DNA of 64,000 nucleotides from Neobacillus cucumis (GCF_016107705.1 NZ_JAEHGC010000008.1:159447-223446), one strand, 5' to 3'. Shown: positions 1-8,168, counted from the stretch's first letter. Notes: generated by a model not told the origin, from the sequence alone. Numbers and translations: made by a program.

Positions 1-1
1 C

Positions 2-520
2 CGGATGCCGATTCGTGAAGCATTAACACAGCTTCAAATGGAAGGCTTAGTTGAAATGATTCCGCATAAAGGAGCCATTGTTACTCCGATTACAAAAGAC
101 AACATCGAAGAAATCTACCATACACGTACATTATTAGAAGGACTGGCTGTTGAAAAATCACTTCCTTTTTTAACAGAAGAAGATAAAAACCGATTAAAGG
201 ATATCCTCATCCAAATGGAAGAGCTGGAAATATCAGATGCCACCAATGATCAATATATTCAGTTGAATGCCGCTTTTCATGAAACATTACGGAAAGGGTG
301 TCCGTGGATAAGAGTTCAAAAAATGGTGGAAACGCTTGGTATCTCACCAATAGCACCGAATCTACTTGTCGATTATTACCGTGAGACACAGCGGGAACAT
401 CGGATGATTTATGAAGCTGTTTTACGGGGGGATGCGAAAGAACTTCGTGCAGCTGTTGAATTTCATATTTTGCGAACAAAGAATAATTTAATTCAGTATA
501 TGGAAGAGCTGAATAACTAA
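2..520 (+). CDS. GntR-family regulator, FCD subfamily, 5'-truncated by the window edge (CsiR-like)
   Basis: The visible part begins inside the winged-helix domain (PIREALTQLQMEGLVE is the recognition-helix/wing region of GntR proteins) and continues through an all-helical FCD effector domain with a metal-site-like histidine (NAAFHET) and later histidines (REHR, EFH). About 50-60 N-terminal residues are missing to the left, so the ATG at 5 is not the true start. It ends 17 bases before lhgO and is probably co-transcribed with it. In Escherichia coli the csiD-lhgO-gab cluster is repressed by the FCD-type GntR protein CsiR, so the same role is inferred here: repression relieved by glutarate or a related acid. 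The family is certain; the ligand is inference. Confidence 0.85.
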   Translation, partial: RMPIREALTQLQMEGLVEMIPHKGAIVTPITKDNIEEIYHTRTLLEGLAVEKSLPFLTEEDKNRLKDILIQMEELEISDATNDQYIQLNAAFHETLRKGCPWIRVQKMVETLGISPIAPNLLVDYYRETQREHRMIYEAVLRGDAKELRAAVEFHILRTKNNLIQYMEELNN

Positions 521-537
521 AAAAGGGGGATTTGCAA

Positions 538-1755
538 ATGTTTGATTTTGCAATTATTGGAGGGGGAATTGTCGGTCTATCAACAGGTATGGCCATTTAT
601 CAACGTTTTCCCGATGCAAAAGTAGTTGTGATCGAAAAGGAGTCAGCTGTTGCACAACATCAAACCGGTCATAATAGCGGGGTAATCCATTCTGGTATTT
701 ATTATAAGCCGGGCAGCTTTAAGGCTCGCTTTGCACGCCAGGGTAGTCAGTTGATGAGGGAGTTCTGTGAAATCCACGGGATTGATCATGATATATGCGG
801 GAAAGTCATTGTCGCGACTAAACAGGAAGAAATTCCGCTTCTTGAGAATCTACATAAGCGAGGATTAGAAAACGGTTTGAGTATCCAGCGCATTGGATCC
901 GATGAATTAAAGGAAATTGAACCCCATGTTAGAGGGGTAGGTGCAATACGGGTACCAATGGCAGGAATCGTAAATTATCGCCAAGTCAGTGAGAAATTTG
1001 CTGAGATTATTGTTGCAAACGGCGGTGAGATTCAATTAAATACAAAAGTAGAAAAAATCCGCGAGGAATCAGATCAAGTGACCATCGAAACCTCAAGAGG
1101 AACAATCAAAGCAAATATGGTCATCAATTGTGCCGGGCTGCACAGTGATCGTGTCGCTGAGGCTGCTGGGTATAAAACAGATATGAAAATTGTCCCGTTC
1201 CGAGGTGAATATTTTAAATTAAAACCGGAAAAACGTTATCTCGTAAAACACCTTATCTATCCTGTTCCCAATCCTAAGTTCCCATTCTTGGGCGTTCATT
1301 TTACTAGGATGATTTCCGGCGAAGTCGATGCAGGTCCTAATGCCGTATTAAGTTTTAAACGGGAAGGGTATAAAAAAACGGATTTTAATGCGAAAGACCT
1401 TGCTGAAGTTTTAAGTTACGGAGGGTTTTGGAAACTTGCCGGTAAATTTATGAAAGAAGGAATAGAAGAATATGTCCGTTCCTTCAGTAAAAAGCAATTT
1501 ACCAAAAGTCTTCAAGAATTAATACCGGAAATTCAGGAAGATGATCTGATTCCAGCACCGGCGGGTGTTCGGGCCCAGGCCTTAAAGTATGATGGGAATA
1601 TGGTAGACGACTTCAATATTATAATGGGAAAACGCTCGATCCACGTGTGTAATGCCCCATCACCGGCAGCAACTGCATCAATAGAGATTGGGAAAGAGAT
1701 CGTAAGGCGGATTCCTGCGGAAACAAAAATAATAAAATCCGCTATAATCGTTTAA
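538..1755 (+). CDS. lhgO: L-2-hydroxyglutarate oxidase (FAD-dependent)
   Basis: Oxidises L-2-hydroxyglutarate to 2-oxoglutarate, passing electrons to the membrane quinone pool in the E. coli enzyme. The 405-residue protein starts with a Rossmann FAD-binding motif (IIGGGIVG, residues 6-13) and has the QTGHNSGVIHSGIYY signature of the LhgO/DAO-fold family near residue 45. The ATG at 538 is chosen over an in-frame TTG at 532 because the AAGGGGGA ribosome site at 523-530 is correctly spaced only for 538. It sits between the GntR gene and glaH, the enzyme that makes its substrate. Its downstream partner has its own promoter, so lhgO is probably read with the regulator. Nothing looks broken. Confidence 0.93.
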   Translation: MFDFAIIGGGIVGLSTGMAIYQRFPDAKVVVIEKESAVAQHQTGHNSGVIHSGIYYKPGSFKARFARQGSQLMREFCEIHGIDHDICGKVIVATKQEEIPLLENLHKRGLENGLSIQRIGSDELKEIEPHVRGVGAIRVPMAGIVNYRQVSEKFAEIIVANGGEIQLNTKVEKIREESDQVTIETSRGTIKANMVINCAGLHSDRVAEAAGYKTDMKIVPFRGEYFKLKPEKRYLVKHLIYPVPNPKFPFLGVHFTRMISGEVDAGPNAVLSFKREGYKKTDFNAKDLAEVLSYGGFWKLAGKFMKEGIEEYVRSFSKKQFTKSLQELIPEIQEDDLIPAPAGVRAQALKYDGNMVDDFNIIMGKRSIHVCNAPSPAATASIEIGKEIVRRIPAETKIIKSAIIV

Positions 1756-1769
1756 ATATTAAAAAAAGT

Positions 1770-1812
1770 TTGACAAGTAGGTTTATAAGTTTTATACTGT
1801 AAGTAACTTATA
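1770..1812 (+). promoter_or_regulatory. Consensus sigma-A promoter with overlapping inverted-repeat operator (glaH)
   Basis: TTGACA (1770-1775) and TATACT (1793-1798) are separated by exactly 17 bases. A perfect 8-base inverted repeat, TATAAGTT (1784-1791) and AACTTATA (1805-1812), straddles the -10 element. That is the expected geometry for a repressor, and the neighbouring GntR protein is the obvious candidate. Promoter elements are seen directly; the operator assignment is inference. Confidence 0.75.
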
Positions 1813-1946
1813 TTTATAGTATGCTCTCCTTTTGAAAGCTACCATTTCAAAATCGGGAACAATTATAAATAATCGAAAACAGGAAAAATTATAACAGACT
1901 GCCTATTCGCTACGATTCTATTTCCGTAGAACGATCAAGTGAACCC

Positions 1947-2009
1947 AAGCCAGTTGCAAAAAAGTAAATTCCTAATTGTTTAGGAATCCTTTTGCAACTG
2001 GCTTTTTTA
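1947..2009 (+). terminator. Strong intrinsic terminator inside the glaH leader
   Basis: A perfect 15-base-pair stem, AAGCCAGTTGCAAAA (1947-1961) with TTTTGCAACTGGCTT (1990-2004), is followed by a run of T. The loop contains a second perfect hairpin, ATTCCTAA/TTAGGAAT (1968-1975, 1980-1987). It lies downstream of the consensus promoter and about 50 bases before glaH, so it could terminate or attenuate transcription into glaH. Confidence 0.85.
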
Positions 2010-2061
2010 TATTTCCTGTTTTTTAAAATACTAATTCTATTAAAAATCGGAGGAATGAAAC

Positions 2062-3000
2062 ATGAGTATTGCAGAAAAAACATTCGCGAAATTTGAAAGA
2101 GTAACGGAAAACTATGAAGTAAAGGTTCATCCGCAGACGAACCGTTTGTACCACATTCAGTTGTCAAAAGGAAGCATTGCTAAATTTCTTGATCGTGTAG
2201 CACAGGAAAATTATTCTGTTCAACACTTGGAATACACACCATATGCTCGTATTCTTGTTACTTCCTATTTATTAGACGAGGTAGGAGAAGAGTTTGGTGA
2301 AATCCTGCGCGGTATTGTTCATGACAGGGAGTCCGGTGGATTTACCCTTGGTTTAGAAGGTGTTACCGAAAATACAGACGAATACGTTATTTTTGCAACA
2401 GCCATCTCTCATTTATTAGGAACTCCTAACCATGATTCTATGTCTGGAAAGTATTATGCGCGGTTTAGTGTAAAGGATACAGATAGCAGTGATTCGTATT
2501 TGCGCCAAGCGTATCGTTTATTTACCCTCCATACGGATGGTACGTTTGTGGATGAACCTACCGACTGGTTATTGATGATGAAGATGGTGGAAGAAAATGC
2601 AGTTGGCGGGGAATCACGATTATTACATCTTGATGACTGGAAGGAGCTTGACCATTTTACGAGCCATCCGTTAGCCAACTACAAATTCACTTATAAAGCG
2701 CCAAAAAGCAAAAATGTTGATCAAGAGATTGAGCGCCTAACCTTTTTCAATTATCATAACAAACCTGGTATGTGTTTTATCGATCAATTTGTCTATCCTG
2801 AAACAATTGAACAAGCAAAATATCTTCGTGACTTGTCCGACTCAATGGAAAATGATGAGAGTGTAACAGAGTTGGAACTTCCAGTAGGAGATCTTGTAGT
2901 TGTTAATAATATTTTCTGGCTTCATGGCCGTGCTGCTTTTGAAAAAAATCCAAACTTAAACAGGGAATTACTCCGTCAGCGCGGACGCTTCAATCAATAA
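2062..3000 (+). CDS. glaH: Glutarate 2-hydroxylase (2-oxoglutarate/Fe(II) dioxygenase, CsiD family)
   Basis: Hydroxylates glutarate to L-2-hydroxyglutarate, consuming O2 and 2-oxoglutarate and releasing succinate and CO2. The 312-residue protein matches the family length. It carries the iron facial triad as His157-Thr-Asp159 (in LHTDGTF) and His288 (FWLHGR), and a basic C-terminal tail (RELLRQRGRF) that should supply the arginine binding 2-oxoglutarate. ATG 2062 is preceded by GGAGG. lhgO, the next enzyme of the pathway, is just upstream, and gabT/gabD, able to supply glutarate from 5-aminovalerate, lie 4 kb away. This is the csiD-lhgO-gab logic of enterobacteria and pseudomonads. Expression probably depends on the operator and leader terminator described separately. 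Confidence 0.93.
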   Translation: MSIAEKTFAKFERVTENYEVKVHPQTNRLYHIQLSKGSIAKFLDRVAQENYSVQHLEYTPYARILVTSYLLDEVGEEFGEILRGIVHDRESGGFTLGLEGVTENTDEYVIFATAISHLLGTPNHDSMSGKYYARFSVKDTDSSDSYLRQAYRLFTLHTDGTFVDEPTDWLLMMKMVEENAVGGESRLLHLDDWKELDHFTSHPLANYKFTYKAPKSKNVDQEIERLTFFNYHNKPGMCFIDQFVYPETIEQAKYLRDLSDSMENDESVTELELPVGDLVVVNNIFWLHGRAAFEKNPNLNRELLRQRGRFNQ

Positions 3001-3045
3001 CAATCATTTTAATTTGTTACCCTACCCCTTTGGGTAAATATACAG

Positions 3046-3096
3046 GACAAATTCATTTTCTTGGACCTAGTTCAGAAAATGAATTTGTCTTTTTTA
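3046..3096 (+). terminator. Terminator of glaH
   Basis: A perfect 15-base-pair stem (GACAAATTCATTTTC at 3046-3060 with its complement at 3075-3089) is followed by TTTTTT. A smaller hairpin, TTACCC/GGGTAA (3017-3037), precedes it. Confidence 0.9.
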
Positions 3097-3160
3097 TTTA
3101 AAAAAACATTTGTGGAAAAATAGAACACGATAATATATTGTATACTTAAAATATTTATAT

Positions 3161-3194
3161 TGAGTAAAAATACATATAGATGTATATTTATAAT
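3161..3194 (+). promoter_or_regulatory. Tandem ARG-box-like sequences upstream of the ArgA-like GNAT gene
   Basis: TGAGTAAAAATACA (3161-3174) differs at two positions from the palindromic ARG-box core TGAATAAAAATTCA. A weaker copy, TGTATATTTATAAT, begins 20 bases later (3181-3194). Paired boxes about 21 bases apart, centre to centre, are typical ArgR/AhrC operators. The region is very AT-rich, so chance similarity is possible. Confidence 0.4.
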
Positions 3195-3217
3195 ATTATT
3201 ACAAAAGGAGCAAACAG

Positions 3218-3673
3218 ATGGATATTTATCGTGCAGTAACCGGGGATGTAAAAGATATTTATAATTTAATCCAAATATATGCGGAAAAAGAAATTGTGCT
3301 GCCACGCACATACTTATCACTCTATCAACATTTACAATGTTTGTATGTTATGAAAGAAAATAATAAAATACTGGGTGTTGCGGGATTACATGTATTAGGC
3401 CAAGATCTTGCAGAGATACGCTCATTGGTTGTATCTCCGGAACATGCCGGGAAGGGGATTGGCCGAAAGTTGGTGAATCGCCTCGTAGAGGATGCACCCG
3501 AACTTGGAATTAGCCGTGTAATGTCATTCACTTATGAAACAGAATTTTTCAAAAAATGCGGCTTTGAGATTGTGGCAAAGGAGACTTTGCCTGAAAAGGT
3601 TTGGGTGGATTGTATGAACTGCCCTAAGTTTAATTGCTGTGATGAAGTAGCCATGATCAAACATATCGGATAA
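3218..3673 (+). CDS. GNAT acetyltransferase resembling short ArgA-type N-acetylglutamate synthases
   Basis: A 151-residue single-domain GNAT protein with the acetyl-CoA loop VSPEHAGKGIGRKLV near residues 70-84. The C-terminal segment has a cysteine-rich pattern, WVDCMNCPKFNCCDEVAM. I associate this tail with stand-alone ArgA-like amino-acid acetyltransferases that make N-acetylglutamate, but that is from memory of the family rather than a search. It lies between glaH and the sigma-54 regulator, has its own terminator (3676-3708), and is preceded by ARG-box-like sequences, which would fit arginine control. The bifunctional argJ in this window can also make acetylglutamate, so this enzyme could be a second or anaplerotic source. 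It could instead acetylate another amine. Confidence 0.6.
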   Translation: MDIYRAVTGDVKDIYNLIQIYAEKEIVLPRTYLSLYQHLQCLYVMKENNKILGVAGLHVLGQDLAEIRSLVVSPEHAGKGIGRKLVNRLVEDAPELGISRVMSFTYETEFFKKCGFEIVAKETLPEKVWVDCMNCPKFNCCDEVAMIKHIG

Positions 3674-3675
3674 AC

Positions 3676-3708
3676 GAAACACCTCATTCTGAACGAATGA
3701 GGTGTTTC
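3676..3708. terminator. Bidirectional terminator between convergent GNAT and sigma-54 regulator genes
   Basis: A perfect 14-base-pair stem, GAAACACCTCATTC (3676-3689) with GAATGAGGTGTTTC (3695-3708), sits between the two converging stop codons. Confidence 0.8.
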
Positions 3709-3719
3709 TCATGACTAGG

Positions 3720-5114
3720 TTATTGGAAATTATCTAACTCTTCTTTGTGTTTTTTTAGTTTACGAATAACCGATGGCTGGCTGATACCAAGATATTTAGC
3801 TATTTCATAAGTGGATTTACATTGCTTTTGAGCTTTTTCCAACATCCACTTTTCCACCAGATCTAATACAGTTTTAAGATTCGTTTCTTCTGTTATCAGA
3901 TTTTCAATCAGGGAGATATCCTCCTCGTGTGTGGATCCCTCGCCCAGAATGGAGGTGGGGAGTGAATGCTGACGGATAATAGGTTCTTCGGTAGTTAAAA
4001 CAAGTCTTTCAAGTAAGTTCTCTAATTCCCGAACATTCCCGGGCCATTTATAATTAAGTAATTTTTCAAATACAGATGGGTGTAATTTTTTCGCTGTTTT
4101 ATATTTTTTGTTCATTAACTCAATATAATGATTAATCAAAAGAGAAATATCTTCCTTTCGATCGCGTAAAGCAGGAATAGAAAGGGGAATTACATGCAGT
4201 CTATAAAATAAATCGAGACGGAATTCTCCTTTTTGGACCATTTCTTCTAAATTTTTATTTGTAGCTGTTACTAACCTAAAATCAACATGTCGCTCTTTTG
4301 TTCCGCCCACTCGGATAAACTTTTTTTCTTGTAAAACCTTTAATAATTTTGCTTGGATGGACAAGGGCAGTTCTCCGATTTCATCTAAAAATAACGTACC
4401 TTCATGGGCTTGTTCAATCAATCCTGGTTTCCCGTTTTTTTGGGCGCCTGTAAAGGACCCGGATTCATAACCGAACATTTCCGATTCAAATAAACTTGCT
4501 GGGATGGTGGTGCAATTTACTTCGATAAAAGGTTTTTTATGCCGGTTGCTATAAGTATGCAATTTTCGGGCTAGCATGCTTTTTCCAACTCCAGACTCTC
4601 CTAACATCAACACTGTAGCATCGGTAGGGGCTACCCGCTGGATGGTTTTAGCGATTTGCTGCATTTCCTTACTTCGATAGAGGATGTCCTCTCTGCCCTT
4701 TAGTTCCTCCATCTCGATTTGATACTCTTTTAACTTTCTTTCTAATTGTTCGTACTGAGCCTGAAGGCTGCTAATTTCCGTTCGGTCAAGGGCGTAACTA
4801 ATAACCCGGATGATTTCCCCCTTATCATTGTAAATGGGATAAGCTGTCGACATGATGATTTTTCCTTTTTTTGTGTTTTGCATAATTTGAATGGGTTTTT
4901 GTTCTGTTAGTACTTTTGCCGTAATCGAGGGCGTTAAGATTCCTAGTTCCTGAAGTTCAAAAATAGATTTCCCAATGTATTCTTTTGGTCCGTCTTCATA
5001 AACCGTCCAATGCTCACTATTGGTATACAAAATAACCCCTTTTTCATCCGTGATGGTGATATTGTTATTGGATGTTTTTACAAGAGTCTCTAAAATAATT
5101 TCTGCTATCGACAT
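3720..5114 (-). CDS. Sigma-54-dependent enhancer-binding regulator (PAS - AAA+ - HTH) of the gab genes
   Basis: A 464-residue activator of RNA polymerase with sigma-L (RpoN). Residues 1-110 form a PAS sensor domain and 113-140 a coiled-coil linker. The AAA+ domain follows, with Walker A GESGVGKS (172-179), the sigma-54 contact loop as GSFTGA (219-224, a tolerated variant of GAFTGA), Walker B GTLFLDEIGE (239-248) and the NVRELENLLER region. A TyrR/Fis-like helix-turn-helix occupies about residues 425-460. The start has a good AAGGAG site. It is divergent from gabP, which carries a sigma-54 promoter, so it should be the GABA or aminovalerate sensor activating gabPTD. The ligand bound by the PAS domain is unknown. 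Confidence 0.92.
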   Translation of the reverse strand: MSIAEIILETLVKTSNNNITITDEKGVILYTNSEHWTVYEDGPKEYIGKSIFELQELGILTPSITAKVLTEQKPIQIMQNTKKGKIIMSTAYPIYNDKGEIIRVISYALDRTEISSLQAQYEQLERKLKEYQIEMEELKGREDILYRSKEMQQIAKTIQRVAPTDATVLMLGESGVGKSMLARKLHTYSNRHKKPFIEVNCTTIPASLFESEMFGYESGSFTGAQKNGKPGLIEQAHEGTLFLDEIGELPLSIQAKLLKVLQEKKFIRVGGTKERHVDFRLVTATNKNLEEMVQKGEFRLDLFYRLHVIPLSIPALRDRKEDISLLINHYIELMNKKYKTAKKLHPSVFEKLLNYKWPGNVRELENLLERLVLTTEEPIIRQHSLPTSILGEGSTHEEDISLIENLITEETNLKTVLDLVEKWMLEKAQKQCKSTYEIAKYLGISQPSVIRKLKKHKEELDNFQ

Positions 5115-5158
5115 GAGTTCTCCTTTTGTATCTCGTAATCTACTTTAAATATAATTCA

Positions 5159-5221
5159 GAATCGAATCAATAATCAATAAATGAATCGAAAAAATCTACA
5201 TTTAATTCGAAAATGAATCGA
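5159..5221 (+). promoter_or_regulatory. Candidate upstream activating sequences for the sigma-54 activator
   Basis: The heptamer GAATCGA occurs three times (5159-5165, 5183-5189, 5215-5221), with a related AATTCGA at 5204-5210, all within 50-115 bases upstream of the -24/-12 promoter. The placement and repetition fit enhancer sites for the divergent regulator. Confidence 0.55.
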
Positions 5222-5269
5222 TTTTTTAAAAAAGTTCGACTTTTTTGTCTAATTTAAGGGAAATTACTG

Positions 5270-5287
5270 TTGGCACGTTAATTGCAT
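5270..5287 (+). promoter_or_regulatory. Sigma-54 (-24/-12) promoter of gabP
   Basis: TTGGCAC followed five bases later by TTGCAT matches the consensus TTGGCACG-N4-TTGCA, with GG at 5272-5273 and GC at 5284-5285. Transcription should start near 5297, about 30 bases ahead of the gabP start. It can only fire with an enhancer-binding protein, and one is encoded divergently next door. Confidence 0.92.
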
Positions 5288-5327
5288 TAAATATAGATGT
5301 ATATCGATAAAATTGGGGGGATGTTTA

Positions 5328-6737
5328 GTGGGGTTTCAAAATCATGAACTGAAACATGATCTGAAGACAAGGCATGTAACCATGATTTCGATTGGCGGTG
5401 TAATCGGTGCAGGCCTATTTATAGGAAGCGGAACGATGATTATGTCAGCAGGACCTGGTGCGCTGATTTCTTATATCATTGCCGGATTAATGATTGTTCT
5501 GATTATGCGGATGCTGGGAGAAATGGCAGTTGTTAACCCTGATAGTGGTTCCTTTGCTACTTACGCACAGCAAGCATTTGGTCCGTGGGCAGGGTATACG
5601 ATTGGCTGGTTATACTGGTTCAACTGGGTAATTATTGTCGCGATTGAAGCAACCTTATTGGGAACATTTGTCCACAATTGGATTCCCTCTATACCTGCAT
5701 GGGCAGCAAGTTTAGTCTTTCCTATTTTAATGACAGCCACGAATGTTTTCTCGGTTAAGGCCTATGGGGAATTTGAATACTGGTTAGCCTTTATAAAGGT
5801 TTCTGCTATTGTTATTTTTCTATGCGTTGGGACAGTAATTATTTTTGGATTGTTTCCAGGAGTTAAAGCGACAGGGATTAGCAGCCTGATGTCGGGCGAC
5901 GGGTTCTTCCCACATGGATGGATGCCTGTGCTCCTAAGTGTAATCTTTATTACCTTCTCGCTATCAGGGAGTGAGGTAGCAGCGATTGCAGCGGGAGAGT
6001 CGGAAAACCCTGAAAAGAATATCATAAAGGCGATCAATGCTGTAGTTTGGCGGCTTCTGCTGTTCTTTGTCGGTTCTGTAGCGATATTAGTTATGATTAT
6101 CCCACAGGGTGCAAAGGATTTGCTGCAGTCTCCTTATGCCAGTGTTTTCGATATGGCGGGTCTTCCGGCAGCTGCTCAAGTCATGAATGGAGTAATTTTC
6201 ATTTCACTTCTTTCTGTTTTAAATTCCGGGCTCTATACAAGTTCTCGGATGCTGTACGCTCTATCGAAAAAGGGAACGGCTCCAAAGTTCCTATCTCGGG
6301 TCAGCAAAAGAGGGATTCCGCTTTGGGCCTTAGCTGTAAGCGTTATCTTTACCTATATATTCGCCGCGTTTAAATTTGTCTCGCCAAATGGATTGTTTGT
6401 ATTTTTGGCTAATGCTTCCGGTGGCGTAACCATCGTGATGTATATTTTTATTGCTTTCTCCCATATACGCTTGAGATTAAGAGCGGAAAAGGAAGATCCT
6501 AAAAAACTTAAAGTGAAAATGTGGTTATTCCCTCATTTAACCTATGCTACGATTGTCATCCTATTTATTATTTTTGTTGCCCAAGCTTTTATCGATTCAA
6601 TGCGTGAACAATTCTATCTTACTTCACTCCTTACCATCCTAGTGATTGGTTCTTACTTTCTTTTTTACAGAAAAAAGGAGAAGGTCAAGAACCAGCAGGA
6701 TATTGGATTTAATTCTGAAAAAATAGCAAATGATTAA
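5328..6737 (+). CDS. gabP: GABA / amino acid permease (APC superfamily, AAT family)
   Basis: Imports 4-aminobutyrate, and probably 5-aminovalerate, by proton symport. The 469-residue protein has about twelve hydrophobic helices and the family N-terminus LKTRHVTMISIGGVIGAGLF. It also has the [20 protein letters not shown] motif between helices 6 and 7. I place the start at GTG 5328 (VGFQNHELK), seven bases after a GGGGGG ribosome site, rather than the upstream in-frame TTG at 5313. It is first in the gabP-gabT-gabD operon under sigma-54 control. Substrate assignment rests on the neighbours, because the AAT family also carries other amino acids. Confidence 0.88.
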   Translation: MGFQNHELKHDLKTRHVTMISIGGVIGAGLFIGSGTMIMSAGPGALISYIIAGLMIVLIMRMLGEMAVVNPDSGSFATYAQQAFGPWAGYTIGWLYWFNWVIIVAIEATLLGTFVHNWIPSIPAWAASLVFPILMTATNVFSVKAYGEFEYWLAFIKVSAIVIFLCVGTVIIFGLFPGVKATGISSLMSGDGFFPHGWMPVLLSVIFITFSLSGSEVAAIAAGESENPEKNIIKAINAVVWRLLLFFVGSVAILVMIIPQGAKDLLQSPYASVFDMAGLPAAAQVMNGVIFISLLSVLNSGLYTSSRMLYALSKKGTAPKFLSRVSKRGIPLWALAVSVIFTYIFAAFKFVSPNGLFVFLANASGGVTIVMYIFIAFSHIRLRLRAEKEDPKKLKVKMWLFPHLTYATIVILFIIFVAQAFIDSMREQFYLTSLLTILVIGSYFLFYRKKEKVKNQQDIGFNSEKIAND

Positions 6738-6767
6738 TTTTATTTTATGAACGAAAGGAAGATTATC

Positions 6768-8126
6768 ATGAATAATGCAAAAATCCAAACGAATTTACCA
6801 GGGGAAAAATCAAAAAGTTTAGTTGAAAGACGTGAAAATATCGTACCAAAAGGCGTAAGTTATGGGGTTCCGGCTTTTGCAGAATCCGCTAATGGGGCGC
6901 TAATCAAAGATGTGGATGGTAACACCTTTATTGATTTTGTCGGAGCAATCGGAGTACAAAACGTAGGACATGGTCATCCAAAAGTGAAACAAGCACTACA
7001 TGAACAAGTTGATCAATTTATCCACACTGGATTTAATGTGATGATGTTTGAATCTTACATTGAACTGGCTGAAAAACTTGCCAGTCTTGCCCCGGGAGAT
7101 CATGAGAAGAAAGTACTTTTACAAAATAGTGGGGCAGAAGCAGTCGAAAATGCCGTAAAAATTGCACGTAAGTATACAAAAAGACAAGGGATTATTTCTT
7201 TTTCAAGAGGATATCACGGCCGGACCTTAATGACGATGACCATGACAAGTAAGGTGAAACCGTACAAATTTGAATTTGGTCCGTTTGCTCCTGAGGTTTA
7301 CAGAGCACCGTTTCCATATATGTACAGACGCCCTGATGGGTTAACAGAAGAGCAGTATGAAGATTTTGTGCTTGAGGAATTTCGTAATTTCTTTGTAAGT
7401 GATGTGGCGCCTGAATCAATTGCAGCCGTTGTGATGGAGCCGGTTCAGGGTGAAGGTGGATTTATTGTTCCTGGAAAACGCTTCGTGCAGGGAGTCTCTC
7501 AATTGTGTAAAGAAAATGGAATTCTTTTTATCGCAGATGAGATTCAAACTGGATTTGCCCGTACCGGCCGTTACTTTGCTATTGAGCATTTCGATGTGGT
7601 TCCAGACCTGCTTACGGTATCAAAATCGATGGGAGCAGGGGTGCCAATCAGCGGCGTTATTGGACGTAAAGAAATTATGGATGCGGCAGACCCAGGGGAG
7701 CTTGGCGGAACCTATAGCGGCAGTCCCTTGGGATGTAAAGCGGCTTTAGCTGTTTTGGACATTATTGAAGAAGAAGGGCTAAATCAGCGCGGGGAAGAAA
7801 TCGGTAAAATCGTCATGGATAAGTTTAAGGCATTCTATGACAAATTTGATTGCATTGGTGATGTAAGAGGACTTGGGGCTATGTGTGCCATTGAAATTGT
7901 AAAGGATCGAAAAACAAAAGAGCCGGCAAAAGATTTGACCAATCAAATTATAAAAGAAGCGAACAAACGAGGATTGTTAATCCTAAGCGCGGGTATTTAT
8001 AGCAATGTCATTCGTCTTCTTATGCCGCTGGTCATTACCGATGAGCAATTGGCGGAAGGGTTAACCATTTTGGAAAATTCCATTGAGGCAGCGCTCGTTT
8101 CTTCTGGCAGCGTTAGTTTAGTATAA
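6768..8126 (+). CDS. gabT: 4-aminobutyrate (5-aminovalerate) aminotransferase
   Basis: A PLP class-III aminotransferase of 452 residues. It moves the amino group of GABA to 2-oxoglutarate, giving succinate semialdehyde and glutamate; homologues also accept 5-aminovalerate (DavT activity). Visible motifs are NSGAEAVENAVKIAR, the cofactor aspartate in IADEIQTGFARTG (Asp257) and the PLP lysine in VSKSMGAGVP (Lys286). ATG 6768 is used because AAAGGA sits eight bases before it; the in-frame ATG at 6747 lacks such a site. It lies 30 bases after gabP and 42 bases before gabD. Linked glaH and lhgO argue that the C5 substrate is physiologically relevant. Confidence 0.93.
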   Translation: MNNAKIQTNLPGEKSKSLVERRENIVPKGVSYGVPAFAESANGALIKDVDGNTFIDFVGAIGVQNVGHGHPKVKQALHEQVDQFIHTGFNVMMFESYIELAEKLASLAPGDHEKKVLLQNSGAEAVENAVKIARKYTKRQGIISFSRGYHGRTLMTMTMTSKVKPYKFEFGPFAPEVYRAPFPYMYRRPDGLTEEQYEDFVLEEFRNFFVSDVAPESIAAVVMEPVQGEGGFIVPGKRFVQGVSQLCKENGILFIADEIQTGFARTGRYFAIEHFDVVPDLLTVSKSMGAGVPISGVIGRKEIMDAADPGELGGTYSGSPLGCKAALAVLDIIEEEGLNQRGEEIGKIVMDKFKAFYDKFDCIGDVRGLGAMCAIEIVKDRKTKEPAKDLTNQIIKEANKRGLLILSAGIYSNVIRLLMPLVITDEQLAEGLTILENSIEAALVSSGSVSLV

Positions 8127-8168
8127 ACATAGAACTTTTTTGAAAAATAATAGAAAAGGAGAATTCGT

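Larger units (their letters stand above)
1756..2061 (+). other. lhgO-glaH intergenic region (306 bases): promoter, structured leader, terminator
   Basis: No convincing gene lies here. From left to right it holds the glaH promoter and operator (1770-1812), a hairpin with arms TTTTGAAA (1830-1837) and TTTCAAAA (1845-1852), roughly 95 bases without an obvious motif, the strong terminator at 1947-2009, and a GGAGG ribosome site ahead of glaH. No second good promoter is visible between the terminator and glaH, so the RNA from 1770 is either a stand-alone transcript of about 200 nt or an attenuated leader. Confidence 0.6.
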
